64,000 nt of DNA from Variovorax gossypii (GCF_003965815.1 NZ_RXOE01000007.1:186001-250000); one strand, 5' to 3'. Shown: positions 35,824 through 46,765, counted from the stretch's first letter. The notes: generated from the sequence alone by a model not told the origin. Numbers and translations: made by a program.

Positions 35824-37452
35824 CTATCCCGCGCTCTGCAGCGCCAGCCCCGCATGCTCGCGCAGCGGATGGAAGTGGATCTTCGGAAAGCGCTCCTGCG
35901 CCAGCCGCACGTCGTACGGCGAGGTGCACAGGAAGGCCAGCGTGTCGGCCGCATCCTTCGCCATGCGCTGCGGGTACGCGTTGACGAACTCGCGCAGCTC
36001 GGCCGGCGTGTCGGCCGTGATCCAGCGCGCGCCGGTGTACTGGCAGCCCTCCAGCTTCACGTCGGCGTCGTACTCGGCCTTCAGGCGGTGCTGCACCACT
36101 TCGAACTGCAGCTGGCCGACCGCGCCCAGCAGCATCGGGCCGCCGATCTCGGGGCGGAACACCTGGATCGCGCCTTCCTCGCCGAGCTGGGCCAGGCCCT
36201 GCTGCAGCTGCTTGGTGCGCAGCGGGTTCTTCAGGATCACGGTCATGAAGAGTTCGGGAGCGAAGAAGGGCAGGCCGGTGAACTGCAGGCTCGCGCCGTC
36301 GGTGATGGTGTCGCCCAGCTGCACGCCGCCGTGCGTGGTGAAGCCCACGATGTCGCCCGCGTAGGCCTCTTCCACCGCCTCGCGGCGCTGGCTCATGAAG
36401 GTCACGACGCTGGTGGGGCGCAGTTCCTTGGCGGTGCGCTGCACCTTCAGCTTCATGCCCGGCGTGTACTTGCCCGAGGCCATGCGCACGAAGGCGATGC
36501 GGTCGCGGTGGTTGGCGTCCATGTTGGCCTGCACCTTGAAGACCACGCCCGCGAAGTCCTTGTCCTCGGGCTGGATCTCCTTGACCACCGGCTGGCGGTT
36601 GACCAGCGTGGTGCTGGTGCGCGAGCGCGGCGAGGGCGCCAGGTCGACCAGCGCGTCGAGCACTTCCATCACGCCGAAGTTGTTCACGCCGGAGCCGAAG
36701 AACACGGGCGTCTGCTTGCCGGCCAGGAAGGCCTCGCGGTCCCAGGCGGGCGATGCGCCGGTGGCGAGCTCCATGCTTTCCATGGCGGTCTCGAAGTCGG
36801 CGCCGAAGCGCTTGACCAGCGTGTCGCGCTCGGCGAGCGGGATGGTCTCGAAGTCCTGCGGCAGCCGCTCGCTGCCCGACTCGAACACCGTCATCGCCTG
36901 CGTGCGCAGGTTCATGATCCCGCGGAAGCTCTTGCCCTGGCCCACGGGCCAGGTCATGGGCACGCAGGGCATGCCCAGCTCGCGCTCCACCTCGTCGAGG
37001 ATGTCCAGCGGCTCGCGCACTTCGCGGTCCATCTTGTTGACGAAGGTGATGATGGGCGTGTCGCGCTGGCGGCAGACCTCGATCAGCCGCCGCGTCTGCG
37101 CTTCCACGCCGTTGGCCGCGTCGATCACCATCAGCGCCGAGTCGACGGCGGTGAGCACGCGGTAGGTGTCTTCCGAGAAGTCCTTGTGGCCGGGCGTGTC
37201 GAGCAGGTTGATGACGTGGTCGCGGTAGACCATCTGCATCACCGACGAGGCCACGGAAATGCCGCGCTGCTTCTCGATTTCCATCCAGTCGGAGGTGGCA
37301 TGGCGCGAGGCCTTGCGCGCCTTCACCGAGCCGGCGATCTGGATCGCGCCGGAGAAAAGCAGCAGCTTTTCGGTCAGCGTGGTCTTGCCGGCGTCAGGGT
37401 GGGAAATGATCGCGAAGGTGCGGCGGCGGCGGGTTTCGGCTACGAAAGACAA
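35824..37452 (-). CDS. prfC: Peptide chain release factor 3
   Basis: GTPase that recycles RF1/RF2 from the ribosome after termination. The 542-residue product has G1 ISHPDAGKTT, the RGISV switch, G3 DTPGHKDF and G4 NKMD, then the EF-G-like domains II and III. The usual N-terminus (…ETRRRRTFAIISHP) is preceded in frame by no ATG or GTG; the likeliest start is TTG at 37452 (TTG-Ser-Phe-Val-Ala-Glu), with another TTG at 37461. No clear Shine-Dalgarno is seen. A -10-like TAAAAT on the minus strand lies about 30 bases upstream. Confidence 0.92.
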   Translation of the reverse strand: MSFVAETRRRRTFAIISHPDAGKTTLTEKLLLFSGAIQIAGSVKARKASRHATSDWMEIEKQRGISVASSVMQMVYRDHVINLLDTPGHKDFSEDTYRVLTAVDSALMVIDAANGVEAQTRRLIEVCRQRDTPIITFVNKMDREVREPLDILDEVERELGMPCVPMTWPVGQGKSFRGIMNLRTQAMTVFESGSERLPQDFETIPLAERDTLVKRFGADFETAMESMELATGASPAWDREAFLAGKQTPVFFGSGVNNFGVMEVLDALVDLAPSPRSRTSTTLVNRQPVVKEIQPEDKDFAGVVFKVQANMDANHRDRIAFVRMASGKYTPGMKLKVQRTAKELRPTSVVTFMSQRREAVEEAYAGDIVGFTTHGGVQLGDTITDGASLQFTGLPFFAPELFMTVILKNPLRTKQLQQGLAQLGEEGAIQVFRPEIGGPMLLGAVGQLQFEVVQHRLKAEYDADVKLEGCQYTGARWITADTPAELREFVNAYPQRMAKDAADTLAFLCTSPYDVRLAQERFPKIHFHPLREHAGLALQSAG

Positions 37453-37485
37453 GGTGGGCAATCTGCGGGGGGAATCCGCGATTTT

Positions 37486-37516
37486 AAAAGGCCGGCGGTT
37501 TCCGCCCCCGCCGGCC
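37486..37516 (-). terminator. Rho-independent terminator of the PHA/GNAT operon
   Basis: On the minus strand a perfect 9-bp stem (GGCCGGCGG / CCGCCGGCC) with a 9-base loop is followed by TTTTAAAAT. The same AT tract supplies the presumed -10 of prfC. Confidence 0.8.
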
Positions 37517-37532
37517 CGTGCGAAGGGGCACT

Positions 37533-38147
37533 TCAGCCCCCGAGCGCCTCGCCCATCCCATACGCCCGCATCTGCGCCTCGAACCGCGCCACGTCCTGGC
37601 TCAGCACCACCAGGTCGTGCGTCAGCCCCTGGCGGTCCTTCACGTGCTTGCCCAGCAGCGCCTCGGGCTTGAAGCCCAGGGCCTGGAAGACGGCGATGGC
37701 GCCGCGCTGGTCGACGGTCATGCGGGCGACGAGCTTTTCCGCTCCGCGCTCGATGGCCAGCGCGCAGGCCTCGCGCGCGAGCTTGTGGCCCAGGCCGCTG
37801 CCTCGCAGCTCGGGTGCGGCGAGCACGCGAAGCTCGGCGACGTGGCTGGACCAGGAATGCGGATCGCGGATCACCGCCGCGCAGCCGAGCACCGCCTCGT
37901 CGCGCACCGCGAGCACGCTGTCGATGTCGCCGCGCTCGATGGCGCGCACCCAGGCGCTCATCACCTTGGGCTGGGTGATGTCGCGCGGCAAAAAGAGCAG
38001 GTCGTGCGCCGGCAAGGCCTGCGCGAAGGCGAGCACGGCGCCGGCGTCTTCCGCGCCCATGAGGCGCAGGACGATGCTGCCCTCGCTGCTCGTCACGGTG
38101 CGCGGGTAGGTCCGCGAGAAAGAGTCGGTCACGATGGTGATGCTCAT
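37533..38147 (-). CDS. GNAT-family N-acetyltransferase
   Basis: Acetyl-CoA-dependent acyltransferase of the GNAT superfamily, 204 residues. The acetyl-CoA binding loop is visible as LRVLAAPELRGSGLGHKLAREAC, and GAIAVFQALGFKPEALLGKHVKD is the C-terminal motif B. The target is unknown. The ATG overlaps the stop of phaC by four bases (ATGA), so it is translated with the PHA synthase genes; it is the last gene of that operon. Confidence 0.85.
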   Translation of the reverse strand: MSITIVTDSFSRTYPRTVTSSEGSIVLRLMGAEDAGAVLAFAQALPAHDLLFLPRDITQPKVMSAWVRAIERGDIDSVLAVRDEAVLGCAAVIRDPHSWSSHVAELRVLAAPELRGSGLGHKLAREACALAIERGAEKLVARMTVDQRGAIAVFQALGFKPEALLGKHVKDRQGLTHDLVVLSQDVARFEAQMRAYGMGEALGG

Positions 38148-39220
38148 GTCGATCGCACTCCAAGCCATTCGTCGAGTTTGGGCCACAGCCTGCGCACGGC
38201 GTTCGGGCCGGCGGCGAGGCTGACGTGGCCACCCTTGAGCACCACCTCTTCCTTGTCGGTGGAGCCTATGCCGGCGACGAGCGGCTGGCCGGCCTCGTAC
38301 GGAACGATGTGGTCGTGCTGCGCGAGCGCGTGCAGCACCGGCACCTTGATGTTCTTCAGCTGCACCTTGCGCCCGCCGAGCACCAGTTCGCCCTTGAGCA
38401 GCTTGTTGCCCCACATCAGTTCCTTGACGGTCTGGCGGAAGTACTCGCCGGCCAGCGGCAGCATCTCGTTGCCCCAGCGGTCGAACATGCGGTACGACTT
38501 GACGAACTCGTCGTTGTCCATGTTGTCCCACAGCTGCACCATGCCGGCGCTCCGGCCCGCGGGGCGCAGCATGTCGAAGGAAGTGAAGAGCATCTCGGGC
38601 GGCACGTTGCCCACGGTGTCGATGAGCCGGTCGACATCGAAGTAGCGGCGGTCCGACCATGCGTGGAACAGCTTCATGCGGCTGAAGTCGACGGGCGTGG
38701 TGAAGAGCGCGAGGTTCTTCATCGGCCCGTCGGGGTGCAGCGCGGCGTACAGCGTGGAGAGCACGCCGCCCATGCAGTAGCCCACGAGCGTGATGTCTTC
38801 CTCGCCGGAGCGCTCCTGCACGTGCCGGATCGAGTCTGGGATGAAGTCGAGCACGTAGTCCTCGATGCGCAGGTACTTCTCCTGCGGGCGCGGCGCGTTC
38901 CAGTCCATCATGTAGACGTCGTAGCCGCGCAGCAGCAGGTGCTCGACCATGCTCTGGCCCGGCGCGAGGTCGAGGATGTAGCCGCGGTTGGTGGTCGCCA
39001 TCACGATCAGCAGGGGCACGCGGTAGATCTCGTCGACCATCGGCCTGTAGTGGTACAGGCTCAGCGTGCCCCGGCGGTGGATTTCGTCCTTGGGCGTCTG
39101 GCCGACGGAGGGCGCGGTCGAGGCGAGGAAGTCCAGGCCCTTGATGTTGCGCTGGATCGCGCGCTCGATCTCGGCGGCGATGTCGGGCAGGGCGAAGGTG
39201 TCGTCTGCCGCTGCGGTCAT
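38144..39220 (-). CDS. phaC: Class III-type polyhydroxyalkanoate synthase catalytic subunit
   Basis: Polymerises (R)-3-hydroxyacyl-CoA into PHA. The product is 358 residues, the size of class III PhaC (about 355), not class I (about 560-600). The lipase-like box has the nucleophile Cys149 (GYCMGG), with Asp303 (AQHDHIVP) and His332 (GGHVS) completing the triad; these positions nearly coincide with the Allochromatium vinosum enzyme (149, 302, 331). Class III enzymes need a PhaE partner, and a PhaE-like gene overlaps its start by four bases. Alternative: an alpha/beta hydrolase of related fold, less likely given the Cys. Confidence 0.9.
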   Translation of the reverse strand: MTAAADDTFALPDIAAEIERAIQRNIKGLDFLASTAPSVGQTPKDEIHRRGTLSLYHYRPMVDEIYRVPLLIVMATTNRGYILDLAPGQSMVEHLLLRGYDVYMMDWNAPRPQEKYLRIEDYVLDFIPDSIRHVQERSGEEDITLVGYCMGGVLSTLYAALHPDGPMKNLALFTTPVDFSRMKLFHAWSDRRYFDVDRLIDTVGNVPPEMLFTSFDMLRPAGRSAGMVQLWDNMDNDEFVKSYRMFDRWGNEMLPLAGEYFRQTVKELMWGNKLLKGELVLGGRKVQLKNIKVPVLHALAQHDHIVPYEAGQPLVAGIGSTDKEEVVLKGGHVSLAAGPNAVRRLWPKLDEWLGVRST

Positions 39221-39660
39221 GACGGGCGCTTTCCGGCGGGCTTGCGCGTACGGGCCGGTGCTGGGGGGGCTTTCGATGCCGTCGGCGCAGGCGCGGCCGC
39301 AGGTGGCTGGCGGGTGCGGCGCGGCCCCGGCGCTGCCTTGGCGGTCGCGGCGGAGGACGCGTTCCCGCCTTCCACCGCGCGGGCGATGCGCGCCAGGTGG
39401 TCGTCGATGCGCTGCAGCTGCTCGCCGAGCACCTGCAGGTCGGCGCGCGTGGGCAGGTTCAGCATCGTGAGGTAGCGCGCCATGAGGTCGCCCAGCGCAT
39501 TCTGCGCGGTGAGCGAGGCGTTCATGCCGCCGTGCATGCCCTGGCGGAACGGGTCCGAGGCCATGGTTTCGTTGGCGAATTCGTTGGTGCTCTTTTCCCA
39601 CTGGGCCGTGAGTTCGCGCCACATGGCCATCGGGTCGAGGGGAGAGAACTTGTTCGTCAT
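39217..39660 (-). CDS. Short PhaE/PhaR-like PHA synthase subunit
   Basis: A 147-residue protein whose central part, ARYLTMLNLPTRADLQVLGEQ, matches the short C-terminal motif shared by PhaE and PhaR (…LPTR.D…, followed by a heptad-like helix). It is much shorter than PhaE (about 350) and shorter than PhaR (about 200). The first 80 residues are helical and amphipathic, and the last 50 are Ala/Pro/Lys/Arg-rich and probably disordered. Overlaps phaC by four bases, which supports a subunit role. A phasin-like protein is the alternative. Confidence 0.72.
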   Translation of the reverse strand: MTNKFSPLDPMAMWRELTAQWEKSTNEFANETMASDPFRQGMHGGMNASLTAQNALGDLMARYLTMLNLPTRADLQVLGEQLQRIDDHLARIARAVEGGNASSAATAKAAPGPRRTRQPPAAAPAPTASKAPPAPARTRKPAGKRPS

Positions 39661-39711
39661 GGCGGAAGCTCCCTTCTTGTCTGTCGCCTTGTTCCGTTCG
39701 TGCCTGCTGTC

Positions 39712-40632
<921 letters not shown>

Positions 40633-40667
40633 GCTTGCGGCTCCGGCTTGTTCCTGCCTGCGGGCTC

Positions 40668-41168
40668 TTACTTGCGCTGCAGCAGCTTCGTCACTTCGTC
40701 CACGTTGGCCTGGATGCGCTGGCGCACCACGTCGAAGGCGTCGGCCTGCGACTTGGCCGCGAGATTGGCCAGCTCCTTGATGTCGTCGATCGCGCGCTGG
40801 AACGACTGGCGGCCGAGCTCGTCGAGCTTGGCGAGGTTTTCCTTCGGGTCCTTGCCGGGCATTTCCTTGGCGGCGGCCTGCCACTCGGAAATGGCGCTCT
40901 TGATCATCTCTGTCTGCCGCGCCACGACGGTCTGCAGGCCCTGGTAGGACTTCTCGTTGGCCTGCATCAGCGCCGCCAGGTCCTTGCGGCCGCTCTCCAG
41001 CAGCTTGCCGGCGCCGCCGGTCAGGTTGAGGTTCTGCAGCCTGTCGGCCATGCCTTTCAGCGGATTGAGCATGTCCGCGGCGTTCGGTGCCGCCTTCTTC
41101 GCGCTGGAGGTGCTGCTGCTACTGCTGGCGGTGGTCTTCTTCGCGGCGGCTTTCTTGGCAGTGGCCAT
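40668..41168 (-). CDS. Phasin family protein
   Basis: PHA-granule surface protein of 166 residues. N-terminus is Lys/Ala/Ser-rich (MATAKKAAAKKTT…), a tail of the kind that binds DNA or anionic surfaces in PhaM/PhaF-like proteins. Residues 45-160 are amphipathic helices with phasin_2-type features (LMQANEKSYQGLQTVVARQTE and NLAAKSQADAFDVVRQR). First gene of the operon phasin, hydrolase, PhaE-like, phaC, GNAT. Confidence 0.88.
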   Translation of the reverse strand: MATAKKAAAKKTTASSSSSTSSAKKAAPNAADMLNPLKGMADRLQNLNLTGGAGKLLESGRKDLAALMQANEKSYQGLQTVVARQTEMIKSAISEWQAAAKEMPGKDPKENLAKLDELGRQSFQRAIDDIKELANLAAKSQADAFDVVRQRIQANVDEVTKLLQRK

Positions 41169-41328
41169 GGTGCGGAATCTCCTGTGACGTTGGACGTATG
41201 GATGGCGAGGACCAAGCCTGACGGCAAAAATCCCTCGCCACGATACGCCGCGCCGGAGCGCCGCAACGACAAAATTGCCTGCGGGATTTCCCTTGGATGC
41301 CCGCCGGGCCTCCCGCTCGCGGCCTCGC

Positions 41329-41976
41329 CTACATCGGCGGCGCGAAGCCGTTGCGCCCGGCCGTCACGCGCAGCGCCGTGGGCGTGCCGTTCTTCTCCTG
41401 CGCGTTGACCAGCACGCGGGCGCCGGGCACCAGCAGCGCATCGGTACCGGGACGGAAGGTGACCACCGGCACGTCGGGTGGCACGACGACGGTCTTCTCG
41501 CCGCCCTTGTAGGTCAGGTGCAGCTGCTGGCCGCCGCGCACCGACTTCGGCGCCGCGGCCAGGTCGGCGACGGTGGCGTTGGTCATGGTGCTCTGCGGCA
41601 GCAGGTCCCAGGGGCGATGGCCCTCGCCGGTGCCGCGCGCCGCCTCGGGAAAAACCACCACTTCGAGCGCCTTCTGCGTGCCGTCGGCCTGCGGCATGGC
41701 GGCGGTGCCGATGAAGCTGCCGCGCTTGATGTCGGAGAGCTTGATCGGATAGACCTCGGAGACGGCCAGGTCGGCAGGGCGGGCGAGCGAGACGACCTCG
41801 CCGCCGCGGTCCTGCACCACGAGGGTGCTGGCATCGACGCGAACGAGGGTGCCGCGGATGCGGACGGTTTCGGCGCTCTGGGCCGAGGCGACAGTCGGCA
41901 GGGCGGCTGTCAGGCAAAGGGCGGCAACGGCGGCGAGCAGGTGAGCCCTGGACGCGCTGGACGAAGGAATCGGCAT
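41329..41976 (-). CDS. Secreted protein of unknown function
   Basis: I do not recognise a family. The 215-residue product has a Sec signal peptide (residues about 1-32, ending VASAQ) and a mature part beginning SAETVRIRGTLVRVDASTLVVQDRGG, which looks like a small beta-barrel (DUF5666-like RNA/OB-type strand pattern) repeated with a second strand set near GGQQLHLTYKGGEKTVVVPPDVPVV. Start at 41976 gives the better signal peptide; 42006 is also in frame. Stands alone between the phasin operon and the duplicated lipoprotein. Confidence 0.7.
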   Translation of the reverse strand: MPIPSSSASRAHLLAAVAALCLTAALPTVASAQSAETVRIRGTLVRVDASTLVVQDRGGEVVSLARPADLAVSEVYPIKLSDIKRGSFIGTAAMPQADGTQKALEVVVFPEAARGTGEGHRPWDLLPQSTMTNATVADLAAAPKSVRGGQQLHLTYKGGEKTVVVPPDVPVVTFRPGTDALLVPGARVLVNAQEKNGTPTALRVTAGRNGFAPPM

Positions 41977-42061
41977 GGTGGCTTTCGGGACGATGGGGCT
42001 GGCCAATGTACGTCCCGGCGGCGAAACGTGCAGGCGGCCGTCTTAGGCCTGAATGAGCAAG

Positions 42062-42098
42062 AAAAAAGGCCGCATGCCCCGCGACGCGGCATGCGGCC
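42062..42098 (-). terminator. Rho-independent terminator of the duplicated lipoprotein gene
   Basis: On the minus strand a perfect 11-bp stem (GGCCGCATGCC / GGCATGCGGCC) with a nine-base loop is followed by six T, 23 bases after the stop codon. Confidence 0.9.
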
Positions 42099-42120
42099 TT
42101 CCGGGCGGGCGCCCGCGGCT

Positions 42121-44196
42121 TCAGTCGATCAGGTCGATCTCCATCGCGCCGGCCGTGGCCGGGTTGCGCGAGCCGACCATCGCGAAGAGCTTGCTGCTCT
42201 GGCTGGCGAAGTGGTAGGCCGGGCCGGCGAAGGTGGCAGCGCGCATGTTGACGGGACCGTTCGTGCCCATGGTGCCCAGGCTCGCGCTGAGCGTGGCGCT
42301 GGTGCCGTCGGGCAGCGTCTGCGTGCGCGCGTAGCTGGAGGCGTCGACGGCCGTGCTGCCCCAGCTGCCGCTGGTGGCGCCGCCGCGCGCCGTGACGGTG
42401 GGCCATGTCGCGCGCTCCGGCAGGCCGATGCGGAACACAGACCTCGTGGGCGTGGACGGCACGATGCCGGCCGAGAGGTAGATGTTCTCGCTGCCGACGC
42501 GCGCGATCGCGAAGCTGCCGTTGTCCGACGGATTGGCCACGTTCACGATGCGCCAGGTGTCCACGGTCGTGCCGGCCGATACGGTGTAGGTCAGCACGGA
42601 GGCCGCGGGGCAGATGTCGATGCGGTAGACCACGTTGTCGTTGCACAGGTAGAGCACCGTACCGCCGCTGGCGATCTGGATCTGCGTGATCGACGAGTCG
42701 CCGGCGGTGGCCGTCAGGTTGATGCCCAGGCGGTTGTAGGTGCCGTCGAGCGCACTCTGCGTCTTCACCAGCGCGCGCGATGCCACGAAGGGCCGCACGG
42801 CATAGCTCTCCGGCGTGACCTGCGCGACCGCGAACGGGAACGAGCCGACCACCGTGTCCGTCGCGAAGCGGAAGCGCGCCGTGTTCGCCGTGCTCGTGAT
42901 GCGGCTGCTCGCGAAGACGAAGCTGCCGGCCTCAGCCGTGTCCTCGGCGAAGCTGCCCGAGGCGACGGTGCCGGCGCCGTCGGTCATCTCGTAGCGCTTG
43001 CTGTCGAGGTTCAGGGCCAGCGTCTGCCGCGAGCCGTTGGTGGCGTAGACCTTGTAGCGGCCGTTGCGTGCATCGGGTGCGGCGCCGGTGTCGATCAGGT
43101 TGAGCTGGATGTAGCCCTGCGTGGCGGTGTTGCTGCGCGCGCCGACCAGTACCGAAAGCTCGCCGCCCTGCATCGCGAAGTATTTGCTCGCGCCGCTCAT
43201 GTTGACGCCGCGGATGCCCAGGGGCTGGTTCGCGTAGGCGGTGCTGTCCACCGGCATCGTCAGCGTTCCGTAGGTGTCGTCCGTGCCGGTGGAGGTGCGC
43301 ACCGAGCTTGCGGTGTCGATCAGGTTCGTGCCCCAGCTGCCCGTGGTCGACGAGCCGATGCCGCGCGTGGTCGGCCAGCTCGAAGACTCGGGCAGGGCGA
43401 TGCGCATGAACTGCTGGGCCGGCGAGACGCTGACGCCCCCGCCGAGGTACACGTTCTGGCCGCCGATGCGCGCAACGCGGAAGTTGGCGACGTCGCTGCT
43501 GTTGGCAACGTTGGTGGCGACCCAGGCGTCGTCGGTGCCGGCCGTGACCGCGTAGGTGCGCTTCGAGGCGGCGGGGCAGAGGTCGATCTTGTAGATGATC
43601 GCGTCGTTGCAGAACTCCAGCACCGTGCCGCTGCCCGACAGGCGCATCGAGAGGATCGACGAGTCCTGCGCGCCGCCGGGGCTGCGCGTGACGCTGAAGC
43701 GGTTGTAGGTGCCGTCCAGCAGTGCCGCGGTGGTGACGAAATCGCGCGCTGCCACGAAGGGCTGCGCGGCGTACGCTGCGGGGCTCGAGTACGCGGTCTG
43801 GAACGGGAACGCGCCGACGAGGGCGTCGCTCGTCACCCGGAAGCGCGAGGTGTTGGCCGCGGTGGTGATGCGGCTGCTGGCGAACACGTAGGTGCCCGGC
43901 TCGGTGAAGTCCTCGGCGAAGGTGCCGGACTCGGGCACGCCGAGGTTGTCCGTCATCGTGTAGCTGCCGGCGTCGAAGTCGACCGAGAGCTGCTGCTGCG
44001 TGCCGTTGGCCGCGTAGACGCGGTAGCTGCCGTTGCGCACGTCGGGCGTGGCCAGGGTCTTGGTGGCCTGGGCTTCCGGCTTGGAGCTGCCGCCTGCCGA
44101 CAGCGACAGGCCGCCGGAGCTGCCGCCGCCTCCTCCTCCGCAGGCCGCCAGCAGGGCGGCCATGCTCAGGCTTGCGAGATACCTTGTCATCCTCAT
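42121..44196 (-). CDS. Predicted lipoprotein built of two homologous halves, unknown function
   Basis: No family recognised. The ATG at 44196 has AGAGGGAA upstream and gives a lipoprotein signal peptide with lipobox LLAAC (Cys19) followed by a Gly/Ser linker. Residues about 49-370 and 371-691 are clearly related: PDVRNGSYRVYAANG pairs with PDARNGRYKVYATNG, FVFASSRIT occurs in both, and the Cys pair in EFCNDAIIYKIDLCPAAS is matched by YLCNDNVVYRIDICPAAS, suggesting a disulfide in each. Predicted beta-rich and anchored in the outer membrane or periplasm. Followed by a strong terminator and transcribed alone. Confidence 0.8.
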   Translation of the reverse strand: MRMTRYLASLSMAALLAACGGGGGGSSGGLSLSAGGSSKPEAQATKTLATPDVRNGSYRVYAANGTQQQLSVDFDAGSYTMTDNLGVPESGTFAEDFTEPGTYVFASSRITTAANTSRFRVTSDALVGAFPFQTAYSSPAAYAAQPFVAARDFVTTAALLDGTYNRFSVTRSPGGAQDSSILSMRLSGSGTVLEFCNDAIIYKIDLCPAASKRTYAVTAGTDDAWVATNVANSSDVANFRVARIGGQNVYLGGGVSVSPAQQFMRIALPESSSWPTTRGIGSSTTGSWGTNLIDTASSVRTSTGTDDTYGTLTMPVDSTAYANQPLGIRGVNMSGASKYFAMQGGELSVLVGARSNTATQGYIQLNLIDTGAAPDARNGRYKVYATNGSRQTLALNLDSKRYEMTDGAGTVASGSFAEDTAEAGSFVFASSRITSTANTARFRFATDTVVGSFPFAVAQVTPESYAVRPFVASRALVKTQSALDGTYNRLGINLTATAGDSSITQIQIASGGTVLYLCNDNVVYRIDICPAASVLTYTVSAGTTVDTWRIVNVANPSDNGSFAIARVGSENIYLSAGIVPSTPTRSVFRIGLPERATWPTVTARGGATSGSWGSTAVDASSYARTQTLPDGTSATLSASLGTMGTNGPVNMRAATFAGPAYHFASQSSKLFAMVGSRNPATAGAMEIDLID

Positions 44197-44339
44197 GTGT
44201 TGTTCCCTCTTGTTTTCAGAACGGGCCCTGCAGCGAGCCGGCTGGCTCCTGAACCTGGCCCGGGGGAAATCGTAACCAGAGGTCAATGCAACGCCGAGGC
44301 TGGCGGATGTCAGCCGATGCCCGGCCGAATCCCGCAGCA

Positions 44340-44368
44340 TTGGCGCGGACGGCCGCGGCGACTACAAT
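44340..44368 (+). promoter_or_regulatory. Promoter of the ahcY riboswitch transcript
   Basis: TTGGCG (44340-44345) and TACAAT (44363-44368) with a 17-base spacer are close to the sigma-70 consensus and place the transcription start about 44375, just before the riboswitch. Confidence 0.65.
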
Positions 44369-44375
44369 CCGCCCC

Positions 44376-44440
44376 TCCGAGGAGCGTTGCAGCGCCGTCA
44401 GGCGTGAGGCTCGGACCACATATAGCAACGACGCTCACCC
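44376..44440 (+). promoter_or_regulatory. S-adenosylhomocysteine (SAH) riboswitch upstream of ahcY
   Basis: The conserved SAH-aptamer elements appear in order: TCCGAGGAGCGTTGC at the start, an inner hairpin (GCGCC / GGCGT), GAGGCTCGGA closing P1 (CCGAG with CTCGG), then GCAACGACGCTCACC, whose GCAA and CGCTC pair back with TTGC and GAGCG. This class is known to activate ahcY when SAH accumulates. Location directly upstream of ahcY-tlyA-metF matches its known genomic association. Confidence 0.9.
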
Positions 44441-44465
44441 GCTGTTCTTGCGGTGAGCCTTTTTC
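44433..44465 (+). terminator. Terminator in the SAH riboswitch expression platform
   Basis: GCTCACCCGC pairs with GCGGTGAGC (one bulge) around a seven-base loop and is followed by CTTTTT. Its left arm uses the GCTCACC bases of the aptamer, so SAH binding should prevent terminator formation. Confidence 0.75.
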
Positions 44466-44510
44466 CCCGTATCCGGCGGCATCTTTCAAACCAGTTTTGT
44501 TGGAGTTCCC

Positions 44511-45950
<1,440 letters not shown>

Positions 45951-45979
45951 GCGGGCAGGCAGGCGACAGGCAGCAGCGC

Positions 45980-46765
45980 GTGCGCGCCGATCAGTTGCTG
46001 GTGGAGCGCGGCCTGGCCGCGTCGCGTTCGCAGGCGGTGCGGCTCATTGCCGGCGGCCTGCGCTGGCGCGACGCGGGCACCAGCGACGCGTGGCGTTCCG
46101 TCGTCAAGAACAAGGACGACGTGCCCGAATCCGCCGAACTCGAACTTGTCGACGCGGCGGAGGCCCGGTACGTCTCGCGCGGCGGGCTCAAGCTCGAAGG
46201 CGCGCTGGCGGCGAGCGGCATCGACCCGGCCGGCAGGCTGTGCCTCGACGTGGGCCAGTCGACAGGCGGCTTCACCGACTGCCTGCTGCAGCGCGGCGCG
46301 GCGAAGGTGGTGGGCGTCGACGTCGGCCACGGGCAGCTGCATGCGAAGCTGCGCGAGGACGAGCGCGTGGTGCCCATCGAAGGCGTCAATGCGCGCGCGC
46401 TGTCGGCCGACGATCTCGGGGAAGAAGGCGAGTCGCGCTTCGACCTGATCGTGGGCGACCTGTCGTTCATCTCGCTCACGCTGGTGCTGCCGGCGGTCGT
46501 CGGATTCATGGCGGACGATGGGCGCCTGCTGATGCTGGTCAAGCCGCAGTTCGAGCTGCAGCCCGGCCAGGTCGGCAAGGGCGGCATCGTGCGCGACGAG
46601 TCGCTGTATGCGGTGGTCGAGAAGCGCCTGCGCGATGCCTGCGAGGCGCTCGGCCTGCGGGTGCTGCAATGGTTCGACAGCCCGATCGCCGGGGGCGACG
46701 GCAACCGTGAGTTTTTCATTCACGCCGTTCGCGTTGTTCACGCTGTTCACGCGAACGGTTCCTAA
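45980..46765 (+). CDS. tlyA: TlyA-family RNA 2'-O-methyltransferase
   Basis: S4-domain protein with an FtsJ-like methyltransferase; TlyA modifies cytidines of 16S/23S rRNA in characterised species, and was once called haemolysin. N-terminal S4 domain (VRADQLLVERGLAASRSQA), SAM site CLDVGQSTGGFTDCLLQ and GDLSFISLTLVLP in the 261-residue product. GTG start at 45980, 29 bases after ahcY; the frame is open far upstream but no better start is seen. Sharing an operon with ahcY fits disposal of SAH made by methylation. Its C-terminal codons overlap an inverted repeat. Confidence 0.88.
   Translation: MRADQLLVERGLAASRSQAVRLIAGGLRWRDAGTSDAWRSVVKNKDDVPESAELELVDAAEARYVSRGGLKLEGALAASGIDPAGRLCLDVGQSTGGFTDCLLQRGAAKVVGVDVGHGQLHAKLREDERVVPIEGVNARALSADDLGEEGESRFDLIVGDLSFISLTLVLPAVVGFMADDGRLLMLVKPQFELQPGQVGKGGIVRDESLYAVVEKRLRDACEALGLRVLQWFDSPIAGGDGNREFFIHAVRVVHAVHANGS
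46725..46758 (+). repeat. Ten-bp inverted repeat at the tlyA/metF junction
   Basis: CCGTTCGCGT and ACGCGAACGG are perfect complements separated by 14 bases, ending 8 bases before the metF ribosome site (AAGGAG). No T-run follows. The repeat encodes the last residues of TlyA and could fold in the mRNA next to the metF start. Confidence 0.6.

Noticed and set aside
38144..39220. Ordinary serine alpha/beta hydrolase
   Set aside because: The nucleophile position is Cys in GYCMGG and triad positions match class III PHA synthase.
44376..44465. SAM-type riboswitch or T-box upstream of ahcY
   Set aside because: The conserved blocks match the SAH aptamer; there is no SAM-I/II core or T-box sequence, and the downstream gene is ahcY.
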